Source of the DNA: DATAJX01 sp036261915
GTDB lineage: Bacteria; Pseudomonadota; Alphaproteobacteria; UBA2136; UBA6156
NCBI GenBank assembly: GCA_036261915.1
Contig: DATAJX010000006.1
Location: 248,001-312,000 of the forward strand
Length of the DNA: 64,000 nt
Direction: 5' to 3'
Part shown: positions 51,429-60,452 of the stretch, in pieces
Layout: each line of letters starts with the position of its first letter
Numbering within the stretch: the first letter of the stretch is position 1
Notes under the pieces: model-generated
Databases searched by the model: none
Seen by the model: only the letters and a program-made list of their open reading frames with translations
What the model was told of the DNA's origin: nothing
Position numbers and translations under genes: made by a program

Positions 51429-53237
51429 ATGAAAAAAGCCGCCCCCCGCCCCGCCGCCGCCAAACGCAAGCTGCCCTGGCAGGTGCAGTACAAGGGCGCC
51501 ATACTGGCGGTTGTGCTGGCCGTGGTGCTGGCAGTGCTGTACGTGGGCGGCCAGCGCGCCTACGGGCTGTTCGACGTCGACGAAGCCATCTTCACGCAGG
51601 CCAGCCGCGAAATGCTGACCAGCCACAACTGGGCGGTGCCCACCTATAATGGTGAGCCGCGCTACGCCAAACCGCCGATGATCTACTGGCTGCAGGCCGG
51701 AGCCATGCACTGGCTGGGCGACAAGAGCCTGATGGCTGCGCGCCTGCCCAGCGTGGTCGGGGCCATTGGCACCATTTTGCTGCTGGGCTGGGGCGTCTGG
51801 CGCCTCACCCACAACCGCCGCTGGGCCATTTATGCCGCCGGGGCCATGGCGCTCAACATCAGCTTTTTGGTGGTGGGCCGCGCCGCCACCGCCGACGGCA
51901 CGCTCAACTTTTTAAGCCTTGCGCTGGTGATGGCCGTGCTGTTCCAGGTGTACCGCCCATGGCGCGGGCCGTGGAAGAACTGGCAATGGGTGCTCACCGC
52001 GTTCATCGCCGCGCTCGGCTTGTTGGCCAAGGGCCCGGTGGCGTGGATCAGCGCGGGCTTTGTGGGCCTTGCCTTGCTGGCCGTGCGCCCCGACCGCGGT
52101 GAGATATGGGCACGGGTGAAGCCCCTGCACATCGGCCTGTTCGCCATGTTAATGCTGGTGCCCGCGCTGGCGGTGGTCAGCACCCCGCAAGGCCTGGCCG
52201 CCATCAGCACCTATGCCGCCGACTTTTTGCTGACCGAGAACGGCCAGCGCTTTTTGGGCGGGTTCAAAAACAGCCAGAGCCACAGCTGGCTGTTTTACCC
52301 GCTGGTAATTTTGGGCGGCTTTTTGCCGTGGAGCCTGCTGCTGCCGCGCGCGCTGCGCTGGGCCCAGCACCGCGGCCACTACACCGCCGCCAGCCCCGAT
52401 GCCAGCCGCGCCCTGCCCGCCTTGTGCTTGGCGTGGGCACTGGGCGTGGTGGTGGTGTTCAGCTTCAGCCAAACCAAGCTGGCGCACTACGTGGTGCCGG
52501 CATGGCCGGCGCTGAGCATCATTGTGGCCGGGTGGCTGACCAACAGCCGCCGCGAGGCCAACCGCGAACTGGTGGTGTGGGGCGTGTTCGGCATGGTGGT
52601 GCTGGGCCTGTTCGGGCTGGCGCTGCTGGCGCTGGCGCCCGCGCTCGAAGGCCTGCGCAGCCCGGTGCTGCACGGCTGGCTGGCCGGGGTGCAGAGCATC
52701 CTCGGCTTTGGCTGGCCGCCCAAAAACGCCCTGACCAACGCCGCGCTGATGCAGAACGTGACCATCGGGCCGTTTGCCGCCGCCGCCGGGCTGGTGGTGC
52801 TGCTGGGCGTGATCCCCGCGTGGTGGCACGTGTGCCTGAAGGGCCGCAAGGCGCTGGTGGGCCTGGCCGGTGCGTGGGCCGTGGTGCTGGCCCTGATTGT
52901 ATATGGCGTGGTGCCGGTGGTGTGGGCCTACACGCAAAAGCCGCTGGCCGTGCTGGCGGGAGATATACAAGACCTGCCGCGCGACATGCCGATCATTCAC
53001 CTGGGCCTGCACAAACCCAGCGTGCTGTACTTAAGCGGCCACCCCTTCCGCAAGCTGGAAAAACCCCTGCAGCTGCCCGCCTACGTGCAGCCGGGCACCA
53101 CCGTGGCGGTGCTGACCGAACTGCCGACCGTCGAGGCCATCCGGCACGAAAGCGTGGGCATGACGATTAACGTGGCCCGGTGTATAGGGGGCTATTGTTT
53201 GCTGATGATCAACCGTGGAGAACCCCAAAGTGAGTAG
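51429..53237 (+). CDS. GT39-family (ArnT-like) membrane glycosyltransferase
   Basis: This 602-residue polytopic enzyme is predicted to transfer a sugar from a polyprenyl-phosphate donor to lipid A or another acceptor at the periplasmic face. The first periplasmic loop has the family catalytic segment GLFDVDEAIFTQASREML, followed by a dozen helices and a soluble C-terminal part. Its last eight bases overlap the start of a polyprenyl-phosphate glycosyltransferase gene, the natural donor supplier. RgtA-D and ArnT are the closest described roles. Confidence 0.85.
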   Translation: MKKAAPRPAAAKRKLPWQVQYKGAILAVVLAVVLAVLYVGGQRAYGLFDVDEAIFTQASREMLTSHNWAVPTYNGEPRYAKPPMIYWLQAGAMHWLGDKSLMAARLPSVVGAIGTILLLGWGVWRLTHNRRWAIYAAGAMALNISFLVVGRAATADGTLNFLSLALVMAVLFQVYRPWRGPWKNWQWVLTAFIAALGLLAKGPVAWISAGFVGLALLAVRPDRGEIWARVKPLHIGLFAMLMLVPALAVVSTPQGLAAISTYAADFLLTENGQRFLGGFKNSQSHSWLFYPLVILGGFLPWSLLLPRALRWAQHRGHYTAASPDASRALPALCLAWALGVVVVFSFSQTKLAHYVVPAWPALSIIVAGWLTNSRREANRELVVWGVFGMVVLGLFGLALLALAPALEGLRSPVLHGWLAGVQSILGFGWPPKNALTNAALMQNVTIGPFAAAAGLVVLLGVIPAWWHVCLKGRKALVGLAGAWAVVLALIVYGVVPVVWAYTQKPLAVLAGDIQDLPRDMPIIHLGLHKPSVLYLSGHPFRKLEKPLQLPAYVQPGTTVAVLTELPTVEAIRHESVGMTINVARCIGGYCLLMINRGEPQSE

Positions 53238-54183
53238 CAAGGCCGTGAACTCTAAGATCGCCGTCAGCGTGGTCGTTCCGTTGTACAACGAACAGGACAA
53301 CGTGCAGCGGCTGGTGGAACGCATTGCCGCGGTGATGCGCCCGCTGAAGCTGAAATGGGAACTGGTGGCGGTGGACGATGGCAGCCGCGACAAGACCACC
53401 ACCGTGCTGGCCAAGCTGGCGCGCGAATACCCCGAGCTGCAGCCGGTGTACTTCCGCCGCAATTACGGCCAGACCGCCGCCATGCAGGCGGGCTTCGACA
53501 TGGCGCGCGGCGAGGTGATCGTGACCATGGACGGCGATCTGCAGAACGACCCGGCCGACATCCCCCGCCTGCTGGAGCACATGGAAAAGACCGGCGTGGA
53601 CGTGGTGAGCGGCTGGCGGCACAAACGCAAGGACAACGCGCTGTGGCGCACCTTCCCCAGCCGTATCGCCAACCGCCTGATCAGCAATGTCACCGGCGTG
53701 CACCTGCACGATTACGGCTGCAGCCTGAAAGCCTACAGGCGTGAAGCCGTGGCCGAAGTGCGCCTGTACGGCGAGCTGCACCGCTTCATTCCCGCCATTG
53801 CCGCGCAGTATGGCGCCAAGGTGGACGAGTTGCCGGTCAACCACTACGCGCGCGAGTTCGGCGCCAGCAAGTACGGCATCGACCGGACGTTCCGCGTGGT
53901 GCTCGACCTCATCCAGGTTTATTTCTTCATGCGCTACCTGCGCCGCCCGCTGCACGCCTTTGGCTATGTGGGCCTGTTCTGCCTGGTGCCCGGCGGCCTG
54001 CTGGGCACCTACCTGCTGGCACTGAAGCTGATGGGCGAAAGCATCGGCGGCCGCCCGCTGCTGCTGCTGAGCGTAGTGCTGGTGTTGATGGGCGTGCAGC
54101 TGATCGGCATGGGCGTGCTGGGCGAACTGCTGGTGCGCATCTACCACGAGCCCGAAGGTCGCAAGCCCTACACCCTCAAGTAA
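53230..54183 (+). CDS. GT2 polyprenyl-phosphate glycosyltransferase (ArnC/RgtE/DPM1-like)
   Basis: This 317-residue enzyme is predicted to load a sugar from a nucleotide donor onto polyprenyl phosphate. The GT-A core has SVVVPLYNEQDNV, VDDGSRDKT and the metal-binding TMDGDLQNDP. Two C-terminal transmembrane helices (about 225-300) anchor it. I chose GTG at 53230, with GGAG nine bases upstream and an overlap with the GT39 stop; GTG at 53215 is possible. It supplies the GT39 donor in the inferred scheme. Confidence 0.88.
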   Translation: MSSKAVNSKIAVSVVVPLYNEQDNVQRLVERIAAVMRPLKLKWELVAVDDGSRDKTTTVLAKLAREYPELQPVYFRRNYGQTAAMQAGFDMARGEVIVTMDGDLQNDPADIPRLLEHMEKTGVDVVSGWRHKRKDNALWRTFPSRIANRLISNVTGVHLHDYGCSLKAYRREAVAEVRLYGELHRFIPAIAAQYGAKVDELPVNHYAREFGASKYGIDRTFRVVLDLIQVYFFMRYLRRPLHAFGYVGLFCLVPGGLLGTYLLALKLMGESIGGRPLLLLSVVLVLMGVQLIGMGVLGELLVRIYHEPEGRKPYTLK

Positions 54184-54184
54184 C

Positions 54185-54211
54185 AAAAAGCGGCCCGGGG
54201 GCCGCTTTTTT
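54185..54211. terminator. Bidirectional terminator after the GT2 gene
   Basis: The stem AAGCGGCC/GGCCGCTT is flanked by A-run and T-run. Confidence 0.88.
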
Positions 54212-54375
54212 TAGCCTTTGCGCCAGTAATCGAAATTTTTGGAACCACCGCCGAGCTTGGGGATGTTGATATGGGTCACATCGGGGATGATGCCGCCGGG
54301 AATAATGTAACCGTGGGTTTCGGCGTAATACAGCCCGGCAAAGCCCAGCACGATAATCAACAGGAGGTGGAACAT
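54211..54375 (-). CDS. Small single-pass membrane protein (54 aa)
   Basis: This 54-residue peptide has a hydrophobic N-terminus (MFHLLLIIVLGFAGLYYAE), then a short Pro/Gly-rich polar tail ending FDYWRKG. The frame is closed by TAA at 54211 and a terminator follows on the minus strand. It lies 28 bp downstream of the DUF2059 gene, so it may be co-transcribed. The Shine-Dalgarno is weak, which limits confidence. Function is unknown. Confidence 0.5.
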   Translation of the reverse strand: MFHLLLIIVLGFAGLYYAETHGYIIPGGIIPDVTHINIPKLGGGSKNFDYWRKG

Positions 54376-54402
54376 GGTTGGCGGTCTTTCGGTTGTTGGT
54401 AT

Positions 54403-54975
54403 TTAGTGTTTAAGCGGGGTGCCCACGCCGGTCGAGGGCAAATTCACGGCGGCCGGGTTGGCGGACGGGGCTGGCGTGGCGGCCTCGGGCACCACCATGG
54501 GCGGCAGGTTGCCGCCGCTGGCGGCGGGGGTGGTGTTCACCGGCAAATTGCTGGCCGAGCCCTGCTTGGCCATGATTTGCTGGAAAGCGATGGTCAGGTA
54601 GTTTTGCAGCGTGGCGCCCAGCACTTTTTGGTAGGCAGGCATCTTCTGGCGGATCGACCTGCCTTCGGGCGAATTCTGGAACGCCACCAGCGCCTTCAGT
54701 TCGGCGCCGGTGAAGCTTTCGGCCATCAGCTGGGCGGCGGTTTCGTTCAGTTTGGCTTCGTCGAGGCTGTTGAACACCTGGTTGAACATGGGGTGGCCCG
54801 CCAGCGGCGAATCGAGCAGGGCGTCGCGGGGCGGGTCGAGCTTGATGGCCTGGCGCGCGTAGGTGAGCCGGGCAATGGCTTCTTCATTCGTCATGCCTTG
54901 TTTTTCAATGGCTTGGGCCATAACAGGCAAGGCAAGGGCCGCCAGCAGCAGCGGAACGGTTATTTTGTTGTTCAT
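54403..54975 (-). CDS. DUF2059-family exported protein
   Basis: This 190-residue periplasmic protein of unknown function has a signal peptide (about 1-21, ALPVMAQA). The segment ESFTGAELKALVAFQNSPEG is characteristic of DUF2059. The C-terminus is a Pro/Ala-rich disordered tail. The ATG at 54975 was chosen; the 13-residue extension upstream lacks signal-peptide character. It is divergent from rplU. Confidence 0.78.
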   Translation of the reverse strand: MNNKITVPLLLAALALPVMAQAIEKQGMTNEEAIARLTYARQAIKLDPPRDALLDSPLAGHPMFNQVFNSLDEAKLNETAAQLMAESFTGAELKALVAFQNSPEGRSIRQKMPAYQKVLGATLQNYLTIAFQQIMAKQGSASNLPVNTTPAASGGNLPPMVVPEAATPAPSANPAAVNLPSTGVGTPLKH

Positions 54976-55106
54976 AATCGCATGGTGCCCCGCCAGCCGC
55001 GGCGTGGCCAGCAAAATGCGGCAGAAAGTGGTTGACAGGGCCGGGGTATAGTGGCACTACGCCCACGAATTTGGCCCAAGGGCCATGAGATATTAAGGAA
55101 ATAGAC

Positions 55107-55418
55107 ATGTACGCGATTGTTCAAACTGGCGGTAAGCAACTGAAGGTAGCGGTGGGCGACACCGTGACCGTCGAACGCCTCACCGGCGACAAGGGTGCCA
55201 AGGTCACCCTCGACAAGGTTCTGCTGGTGGCCGATGGCAGCAAGCTGAGCGTGGGCACCCCCCTGCTGGCCGGCGCCACCGTTCAGGCCGAGATCGCCGA
55301 ACAGGGCCGCAACGAAAAGGTCATCATTTTCAAAAAGCGCCGCCGCCAGAACTACCGCCGCAAAAAGGGTCATCGCCAGCACAACACCGTGCTGAAGATC
55401 ACCGGCATCAAGATTTAA
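55107..55418 (+). CDS. rplU: 50S ribosomal protein L21
   Basis: This 103-residue 23S rRNA-binding protein of the large subunit begins [18 protein letters not shown] and has the basic loop [24 protein letters not shown] precedes the ATG. A perfect TTGACA lies at 55032-55037 and TATAGT at 55047-55052, but they are too close to form one standard promoter. The leader also contains the dyad TGGCCC-AA-GGGCCA (55072-55085). rpmA follows by 29 bp. Confidence 0.97.
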   Translation: MYAIVQTGGKQLKVAVGDTVTVERLTGDKGAKVTLDKVLLVADGSKLSVGTPLLAGATVQAEIAEQGRNEKVIIFKKRRRQNYRRKKGHRQHNTVLKITGIKI

Positions 55419-55447
55419 GTAAAACCGAAGCAAGGGTAAAATAAGCC

Positions 55448-55696
55448 ATGGCACACAAAAAAGCAGGTGGTTCCAGCCGTAACGGTCGCGACAGCGCCGG
55501 TCGCCGTCTGGGCATCAAAAAGTACGGCTCGGAAGCCGTGGTTGCCGGCAACGTGCTGGTTCGCCAACGCGGCACCGAATACTACGCCGGCCGCAACGTG
55601 GGCATGGGCACCGACCACACCCTGTTCGCCCTCACCGACGGCACCGTGAGCTTTACCGGTGGTTACCGCAACCGCCGCTTCGTGCACGTCGACTAA
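55448..55696 (+). CDS. rpmA: 50S ribosomal protein L27
   Basis: This 82-residue protein sits near the peptidyl-transferase centre. It has the standard [20 protein letters not shown] start without the N-terminal extension found in Firmicutes, so no Prp-type processing is expected. It lies in the usual rplU-rpmA-obgE order, with a terminator between rpmA and obgE. Confidence 0.97.
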   Translation: MAHKKAGGSSRNGRDSAGRRLGIKKYGSEAVVAGNVLVRQRGTEYYAGRNVGMGTDHTLFALTDGTVSFTGGYRNRRFVHVD

Positions 55697-55713
55697 GTAC
55701 AACTAATATTGCT

Positions 55714-55739
55714 AAGCGGCTGAAAAGCCGCTTTTTTTT
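55714..55739 (+). terminator. Terminator after rpmA
   Basis: The stem AAGCGGC/GCCGCTT with loop TGAAAA is followed by an eight-T run. It separates rplU-rpmA from obgE. Confidence 0.9.
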
Positions 55740-55757
55740 GTCTATCAGGCGTGATAG

Positions 55758-56771
<1,014 letters not shown>

Positions 56772-56856
56772 TCGTTACGCTTGCATGGGCAGGCGTAGGG
56801 GGGTATTTATGCAGGCAACCCCACCCGTTTCACCCCTTAATCTTGCGGAGGTGCTT

Positions 56857-56988
56857 ATGGCTTCCAACCCCCACCCACGCCACGATAACCGCGACGATGT
56901 GAACAAGGTTGTCATGTGGCTGTTCGGGCTGGCGATCATCGGCGGCGCGATGTTTGTGGCCCTGGCCCCCCTGCCCGTTCATTCGTAA
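56857..56988 (+). CDS. Small membrane peptide (43 aa)
   Basis: This 43-residue peptide has a charged N-terminus (MASNPHPRHDNRDDVNK) and one transmembrane segment (VVMWLFGLAIIGGAMFVAL). The ATG at 56857 follows a perfect GGAGG five bases upstream; the longer frame from 56785 lacks such a site. A strong terminator comes right after the stop. These signals make it a likely real gene of unknown function. Confidence 0.68.
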   Translation: MASNPHPRHDNRDDVNKVVMWLFGLAIIGGAMFVALAPLPVHS

Positions 56989-56990
56989 CA

Positions 56991-57017
56991 AAACGCCCCC
57001 ATACCGGGGGCGTTTTT
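56991..57017. terminator. Bidirectional terminator between two small-peptide genes
   Basis: The stem AAACGCCCCC/GGGGGCGTTT has an ATACC-side loop with T-runs available on both strands. It ends the 43-aa peptide gene and the opposing entericidin-like gene. Confidence 0.88.
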
Positions 57018-57029
57018 GTTTGAGTTAAA

Positions 57030-57149
57030 TTACTTCTGGATATGCTCGCTGGTGTTTTTGATGTCTTGCCCCAGGCCCTGGATGGTGTTGCCACCGCCCA
57101 CCAATACGACCGCACCCAAGATCACTGCGCCGATAATCACGAATACCAT
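57030..57149 (-). CDS. Entericidin-like peptide without lipobox cysteine
   Basis: This 39-residue peptide has a hydrophobic N-terminus (MVFVIIGAVILGAVVLV) followed by GNTIQGLGQDIKNTSEHIQK, which matches the conserved mature part of entericidin (EcnA/EcnB) lipoproteins. In that family Cys directly precedes NT; here the residues are GGG, so lipidation is impossible and the peptide probably stays as a membrane-anchored helix. GGAG precedes the ATG at 57149 with an eight-base spacer. Entericidins are described as a small toxin/antidote pair in E. coli. Confidence 0.7.
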   Translation of the reverse strand: MVFVIIGAVILGAVVLVGGGNTIQGLGQDIKNTSEHIQK

Positions 57150-57216
57150 GGTTTCATCTCCTGTTTGTTGAACCGATTATGCAAGCGCCCGCGCCACCGC
57201 GCAAGCAACCCTAAGT

Positions 57217-57720
57217 TTAAATGCGCCAGCCGCCGCGCAGGGCCACGTAAATGGTCACCAGCATGGCCGGTATGTTCCAGCCCGCCAGCGAAAGGCCCAG
57301 CAGGCTGAAGGTTTCGCGGTCGCACGGCACGATCTGGATGTTCTTCAGGCTGGCCAGCAGGTTGGCCGCATCGGCCAGCGGCTTGGCGCTGCTGCTGGTG
57401 CACTGCGCAGGGAACGGCAACCAGCCGTGCTGCGCGGCATACTGCCAGCAGGCAATGGCCAGCCCGCCCAGTGCCGCCGCGGCAATGGCACCCGCCGCCG
57501 CCTGCTGCGCGCGCGGGTTTTGAATCAGCAGCCCCAGCGCGGCGAACACCGCCACCGCCATGTGGGCGTAGCGCTGCCACCAGCACATTTCGCACGGCAG
57601 AACGCGAAAGCCGTATTGCAGCACAAAGCCGGTGGCGATCAGCGCCAGCATCAGCGCCAACAATCCGGCCAGCCAGTATCTGGGTTGCTCGAAAAGCTGC
57701 TTCGGGAAAATGCTAGGCAC
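57217..57720 (-). CDS. dsbB: Disulfide bond formation protein DsbB
   Basis: This 167-residue four-helix membrane oxidoreductase reoxidises periplasmic DsbA with quinone. The first Cys pair is CEMCW (C43, C46); the second-loop pair is C107 and C133. The start is GTG, overlapping the pheT stop by eight bases (GTGCCTAG), so translation is coupled to pheT. No dsbA is in the window. Confidence 0.93.
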   Translation of the reverse strand: MPSIFPKQLFEQPRYWLAGLLALMLALIATGFVLQYGFRVLPCEMCWWQRYAHMAVAVFAALGLLIQNPRAQQAAAGAIAAAALGGLAIACWQYAAQHGWLPFPAQCTSSSAKPLADAANLLASLKNIQIVPCDRETFSLLGLSLAGWNIPAMLVTIYVALRGGWRI

Positions 57721-60079
57721 GGAGTTGCCCTTCGTGTTTTTGTTGAACCGCCTCCACCGCGGCCTTCAGCACGGCGGTGATGTCGGCCTCGGTAAGGGTG
57801 CGCTCGGGCGACTGCAACGTCAGCGCCAGCGCCAGCGATTTTTTGCCGGCCTCGATCTTGTCGCCCTGATACAGGTCGAAGATGCTCACGTCGCGGATCA
57901 GCTCTTTGCTGCTGCCGGCAATGGTGGCGGCCACGGCGGCGGCCGGCGTGGCGGCGGGCAGCACAAAGGCCAGGTCGCGCAGCACCGGCGGGTAGGGCAT
58001 GGGTTGCCACGTGCCCGCTTTATTCTTCATTTTAAGCAGCGGTTCCAGTTCCAGTTCCAGCACGGCCACCGGCACCGTTATATCGTAGGCTTTCAAAATG
58101 CCCGGGTGCAGTTCGCCAAAGCGCATCAGGCCAAACGGGCCAACGCTGAGCGTGCCGCTGCGGCCGGGGTGGTAAACGGCACCCGCACCCTTGCCGGTTT
58201 GCAGGCTGCCCACCGGCGCATCCAGTTGTTCCAGCAGCGCCACGCCAAGGCCCTTGGCGGCGAATACGTCGGGCTTGGGCGCGTTGTGTTGCCATTGTTT
58301 GGCACCTACGCCGGCCATCAATACAGCCGCGTTCAAACGCTCGCCCCGGGCGGTGAACACCTTGCCCACCTCGCCCAGCAGGGGCGTACTTTCGTGGCGG
58401 CTCAGGTTGCCCTGCAAGGCTTTCAATAACCCCGGCAGCAGGCTGGGGCGCAGGGTGGTCATGTCGGTTTCGGCCAGCGGGTTGCTCAGCTGGATGAGGC
58501 TTTCGCCTTCGGCAAACTGCCCGGCGGTATCGCGGCCGATAAAGCTGTAGGTGATGATCTCCAGACACCCGGCGGCGGCCAGCGCACGGCGCGCCTTGCG
58601 GTCGAGTGTGACGGCAGAACCATTGATGGCCACCTGCGCCGGGCTGGCTGGCGGCAGTTGCGGCGGTACGTTTTCATACCCCACCACGCGCAAAATTTCT
58701 TCCACGATGTCTTCGGGGTTTTCCATGTGCGTGCGGAAGGCGGGCGGCACCACCTTCAGGCTGGCCCCCGTGCCGGTGGCGCTGAAACCCAAAGCGGTGA
58801 GGATTTTTTTCTGCTCGGCGGCGGCAACCTCAAGCCCCACGAATTGCGCAAAGAACGCCGGACTGTAGGTAATGGCCTTGGGCGCGGGCACGCCTTTGCC
58901 GGCGGTGGCCATGGCGCTGGCGTCGGCGCCGGTCCAGTCGGCGATCAATTCGGCGCAGGCCAGTAGCGCAGCTTGCGTCAGCGCGGGGTCGATGCCGCGC
59001 TCAAAGCGCTGGCGCGCGTCGGTCACCAGTTGGTGCGCCTGCCCGGTCAGCGAAATGCTCACGCGGTCGAACACCGCGGCCTCGAGCAGCACGTCGGTAG
59101 TGGCATCGCTCACGGCGGTGGACGTGCCGCCCAGGATGCCGCCAAGCCCCACAATGCCGCTGTCGTCAGCGATCACCACATCGCCTTTTTGCAATGTCAG
59201 TTCGCGGTCGCCGATACCCTCGAATTTTTCGCCGCCATTTGCCTCGCGCGCGGTCAGCGAGCCTTTCACCTTGGCGGCATCGTAGGCGTGCAGGGGCTGG
59301 CCCAGCGCCAGCATCACGTAGTTGGTGGCATCGACCACCGCATTGCGCGGGCGCAAGCCGCAGGCCATCAGGCGGGCCTGCACGTGCGCGGGGCTGGCGG
59401 CGTTTTTAACGCTCTTCAGCTGCACAATATTGAACTGCGGGCACCCGGCGGTTTGCGTGGCCACCTTGATGCTTACGGCGCCCTTACCCGCCTTGGGCTT
59501 CGGCAGCGCCTTCAGCTTGCCCAGGCCCAGCGCGGCCATATCGCGCGCCAGCCCGTGGTGGCTCAGGCAATCGCCGCGGTTGGGCGTTACGGCCACCTCA
59601 AGTACAATGTCGGCGCGGCCGGTGGCCTGCGCAAACGGCGTGCCCGGCTTGGCCTTGGTTTCCAATTCCATGATGCCCGCGTGGTCGGAACCCAAACCCA
59701 GCTCGTCCTCGGCGCAGATCATGCCCCTGCTTTCCACACCGCGGATGCTGCTGTCGGCGATCTTGAAATCGCCAGGCAGCACCGCACCCGGCAGCGCCAC
59801 GGCCACGGTCAGGCCCGCACGGGCGTTGGGCGCGCCGCATACGATCTGGCGGGGGTTCTTTTCGCCCACATCGACCATGCACACGCCCAGCCGGTCGGCA
59901 TTGGGGTGCTGCTCGCGGGAAAGGATGTGGCCGATGACCACGTTGTTGAATGCCTTGCCGCCATCGTGGATGGCATCGACCTCGTGCCCCAGTTGCACCA
60001 GCCCGTCGGCCAGTTGTTGCGGGGTGAGGCCCGCCTTAAGGGTGATGTAATCGGCCAGCCAGTCGAGCGAAATTTTCAT
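57713..60079 (-). CDS. pheT: Phenylalanine--tRNA ligase beta subunit
   Basis: This 788-residue subunit of the heterotetrameric synthetase has the tRNA-binding EMAP/OB domain (about 40-150), the B3/B4 editing domain (with the GGILGG segment), B5, the catalytic-like core and the C-terminal FDX-ACB domain. The ATG at 60079 is only 32 bases after a minus-strand terminator hairpin (60112-60140) that separates it from pheS. The last bases overlap the dsbB start. Confidence 0.96.
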   Translation of the reverse strand: MKISLDWLADYITLKAGLTPQQLADGLVQLGHEVDAIHDGGKAFNNVVIGHILSREQHPNADRLGVCMVDVGEKNPRQIVCGAPNARAGLTVAVALPGAVLPGDFKIADSSIRGVESRGMICAEDELGLGSDHAGIMELETKAKPGTPFAQATGRADIVLEVAVTPNRGDCLSHHGLARDMAALGLGKLKALPKPKAGKGAVSIKVATQTAGCPQFNIVQLKSVKNAASPAHVQARLMACGLRPRNAVVDATNYVMLALGQPLHAYDAAKVKGSLTAREANGGEKFEGIGDRELTLQKGDVVIADDSGIVGLGGILGGTSTAVSDATTDVLLEAAVFDRVSISLTGQAHQLVTDARQRFERGIDPALTQAALLACAELIADWTGADASAMATAGKGVPAPKAITYSPAFFAQFVGLEVAAAEQKKILTALGFSATGTGASLKVVPPAFRTHMENPEDIVEEILRVVGYENVPPQLPPASPAQVAINGSAVTLDRKARRALAAAGCLEIITYSFIGRDTAGQFAEGESLIQLSNPLAETDMTTLRPSLLPGLLKALQGNLSRHESTPLLGEVGKVFTARGERLNAAVLMAGVGAKQWQHNAPKPDVFAAKGLGVALLEQLDAPVGSLQTGKGAGAVYHPGRSGTLSVGPFGLMRFGELHPGILKAYDITVPVAVLELELEPLLKMKNKAGTWQPMPYPPVLRDLAFVLPAATPAAAVAATIAGSSKELIRDVSIFDLYQGDKIEAGKKSLALALTLQSPERTLTEADITAVLKAAVEAVQQKHEGQLRA

Positions 60080-60111
60080 GAAATGTTTTTAACGCTTTAG
60101 GCCGCCCAGGG

Positions 60112-60140
60112 CAATAAAAAGAGGGCCCGAAGGCCCTCTT
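60112..60140 (-). terminator. Terminator-like hairpin just upstream of pheT
   Basis: On the minus strand AAGAGGGCC-TTCG-GGCCCTC is followed by TTTTTATT. It lies after the small lipoprotein gene and about 32 nt before the pheT ATG. It is either a terminator for pheS and the lipoprotein gene or part of an attenuator. Confidence 0.75.
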
Positions 60141-60153
60141 GAACGAAGTTCAT

Positions 60154-60273
60154 AATTCGCTGCGCCGGAGGGATTTTTTGTTTTTTCCGAAGCCCGAGGA
60201 CCGCAGTGCACACTTTAGTGCATGAGGACCGGAGGGCTAGGAAAAACGAAAAAGCACCTGGCGCAGTAGAATT
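60154..60273. repeat. 120-bp imperfect palindrome between the lipoprotein gene and pheT
   Basis: The outer arms are AATTCGCTGCGCC at 60154-60166 and GGCGCAGTAGAATT at 60260-60273. The next layer pairs a T-rich block (60173-60187) with an A-rich block (60240-60253), then GCCC (60192-60195) with GGGC (60234-60237). The centre has the tandem direct repeat GAGGACCG (about 60196 and 60224) and GTGCA/TGCA elements. The right end stops at the stop codon of the lipoprotein gene. It has no ORF of its own and may fold into a long cruciform or RNA hairpin. Confidence 0.7.
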
Positions 60274-60427
60274 ACTTGGCTTGTTGGATGCCGGTACCGC
60301 AGTCGACACCCTTGTCCCAGCAGCTGCTGTGGCTGGGCTCAACCGGGTCCGGTTGAACGCATTGGCTGGTGCTGGCGCAGGCGCCCAGCAGAAGGGCGGC
60401 GGTAGCGGCGGTGAACAGAATCTTCAT
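60272..60427 (-). CDS. Small Cys-rich lipoprotein (51 aa)
   Basis: This 51-residue prolipoprotein has the lipobox LLGAC with C17 and a short mature part with four more cysteines or charged residues (ASTSQCVQPDPV, SSCWDKGVDCGT). AGAGGAAA precedes the ATG at 60427. It sits 26 bp after pheS on the same strand, placed inside the usual pheS-pheT operon. It is probably a periplasmic face or outer-membrane peptide stabilised by disulfides; function is unknown. Confidence 0.7.
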   Translation of the reverse strand: MKILFTAATAALLLGACASTSQCVQPDPVEPSHSSCWDKGVDCGTGIQQAK

Positions 60428-60452
60428 GTGCTTTTCCTCTTGTTTGTTGGTT

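Noticed and set aside
55032..55052. TTGACA and TATAGT as a promoter for rplU
   Set aside because: The two elements are only nine bases apart, so they cannot form one standard sigma-70 promoter; a promoter probably exists nearby but could not be defined.
60097..60342. 81-codon minus-strand frame across the palindrome
   Set aside because: It overlaps the lipoprotein gene, terminator and palindrome, lacks a ribosome-binding site and shows no protein-like composition.
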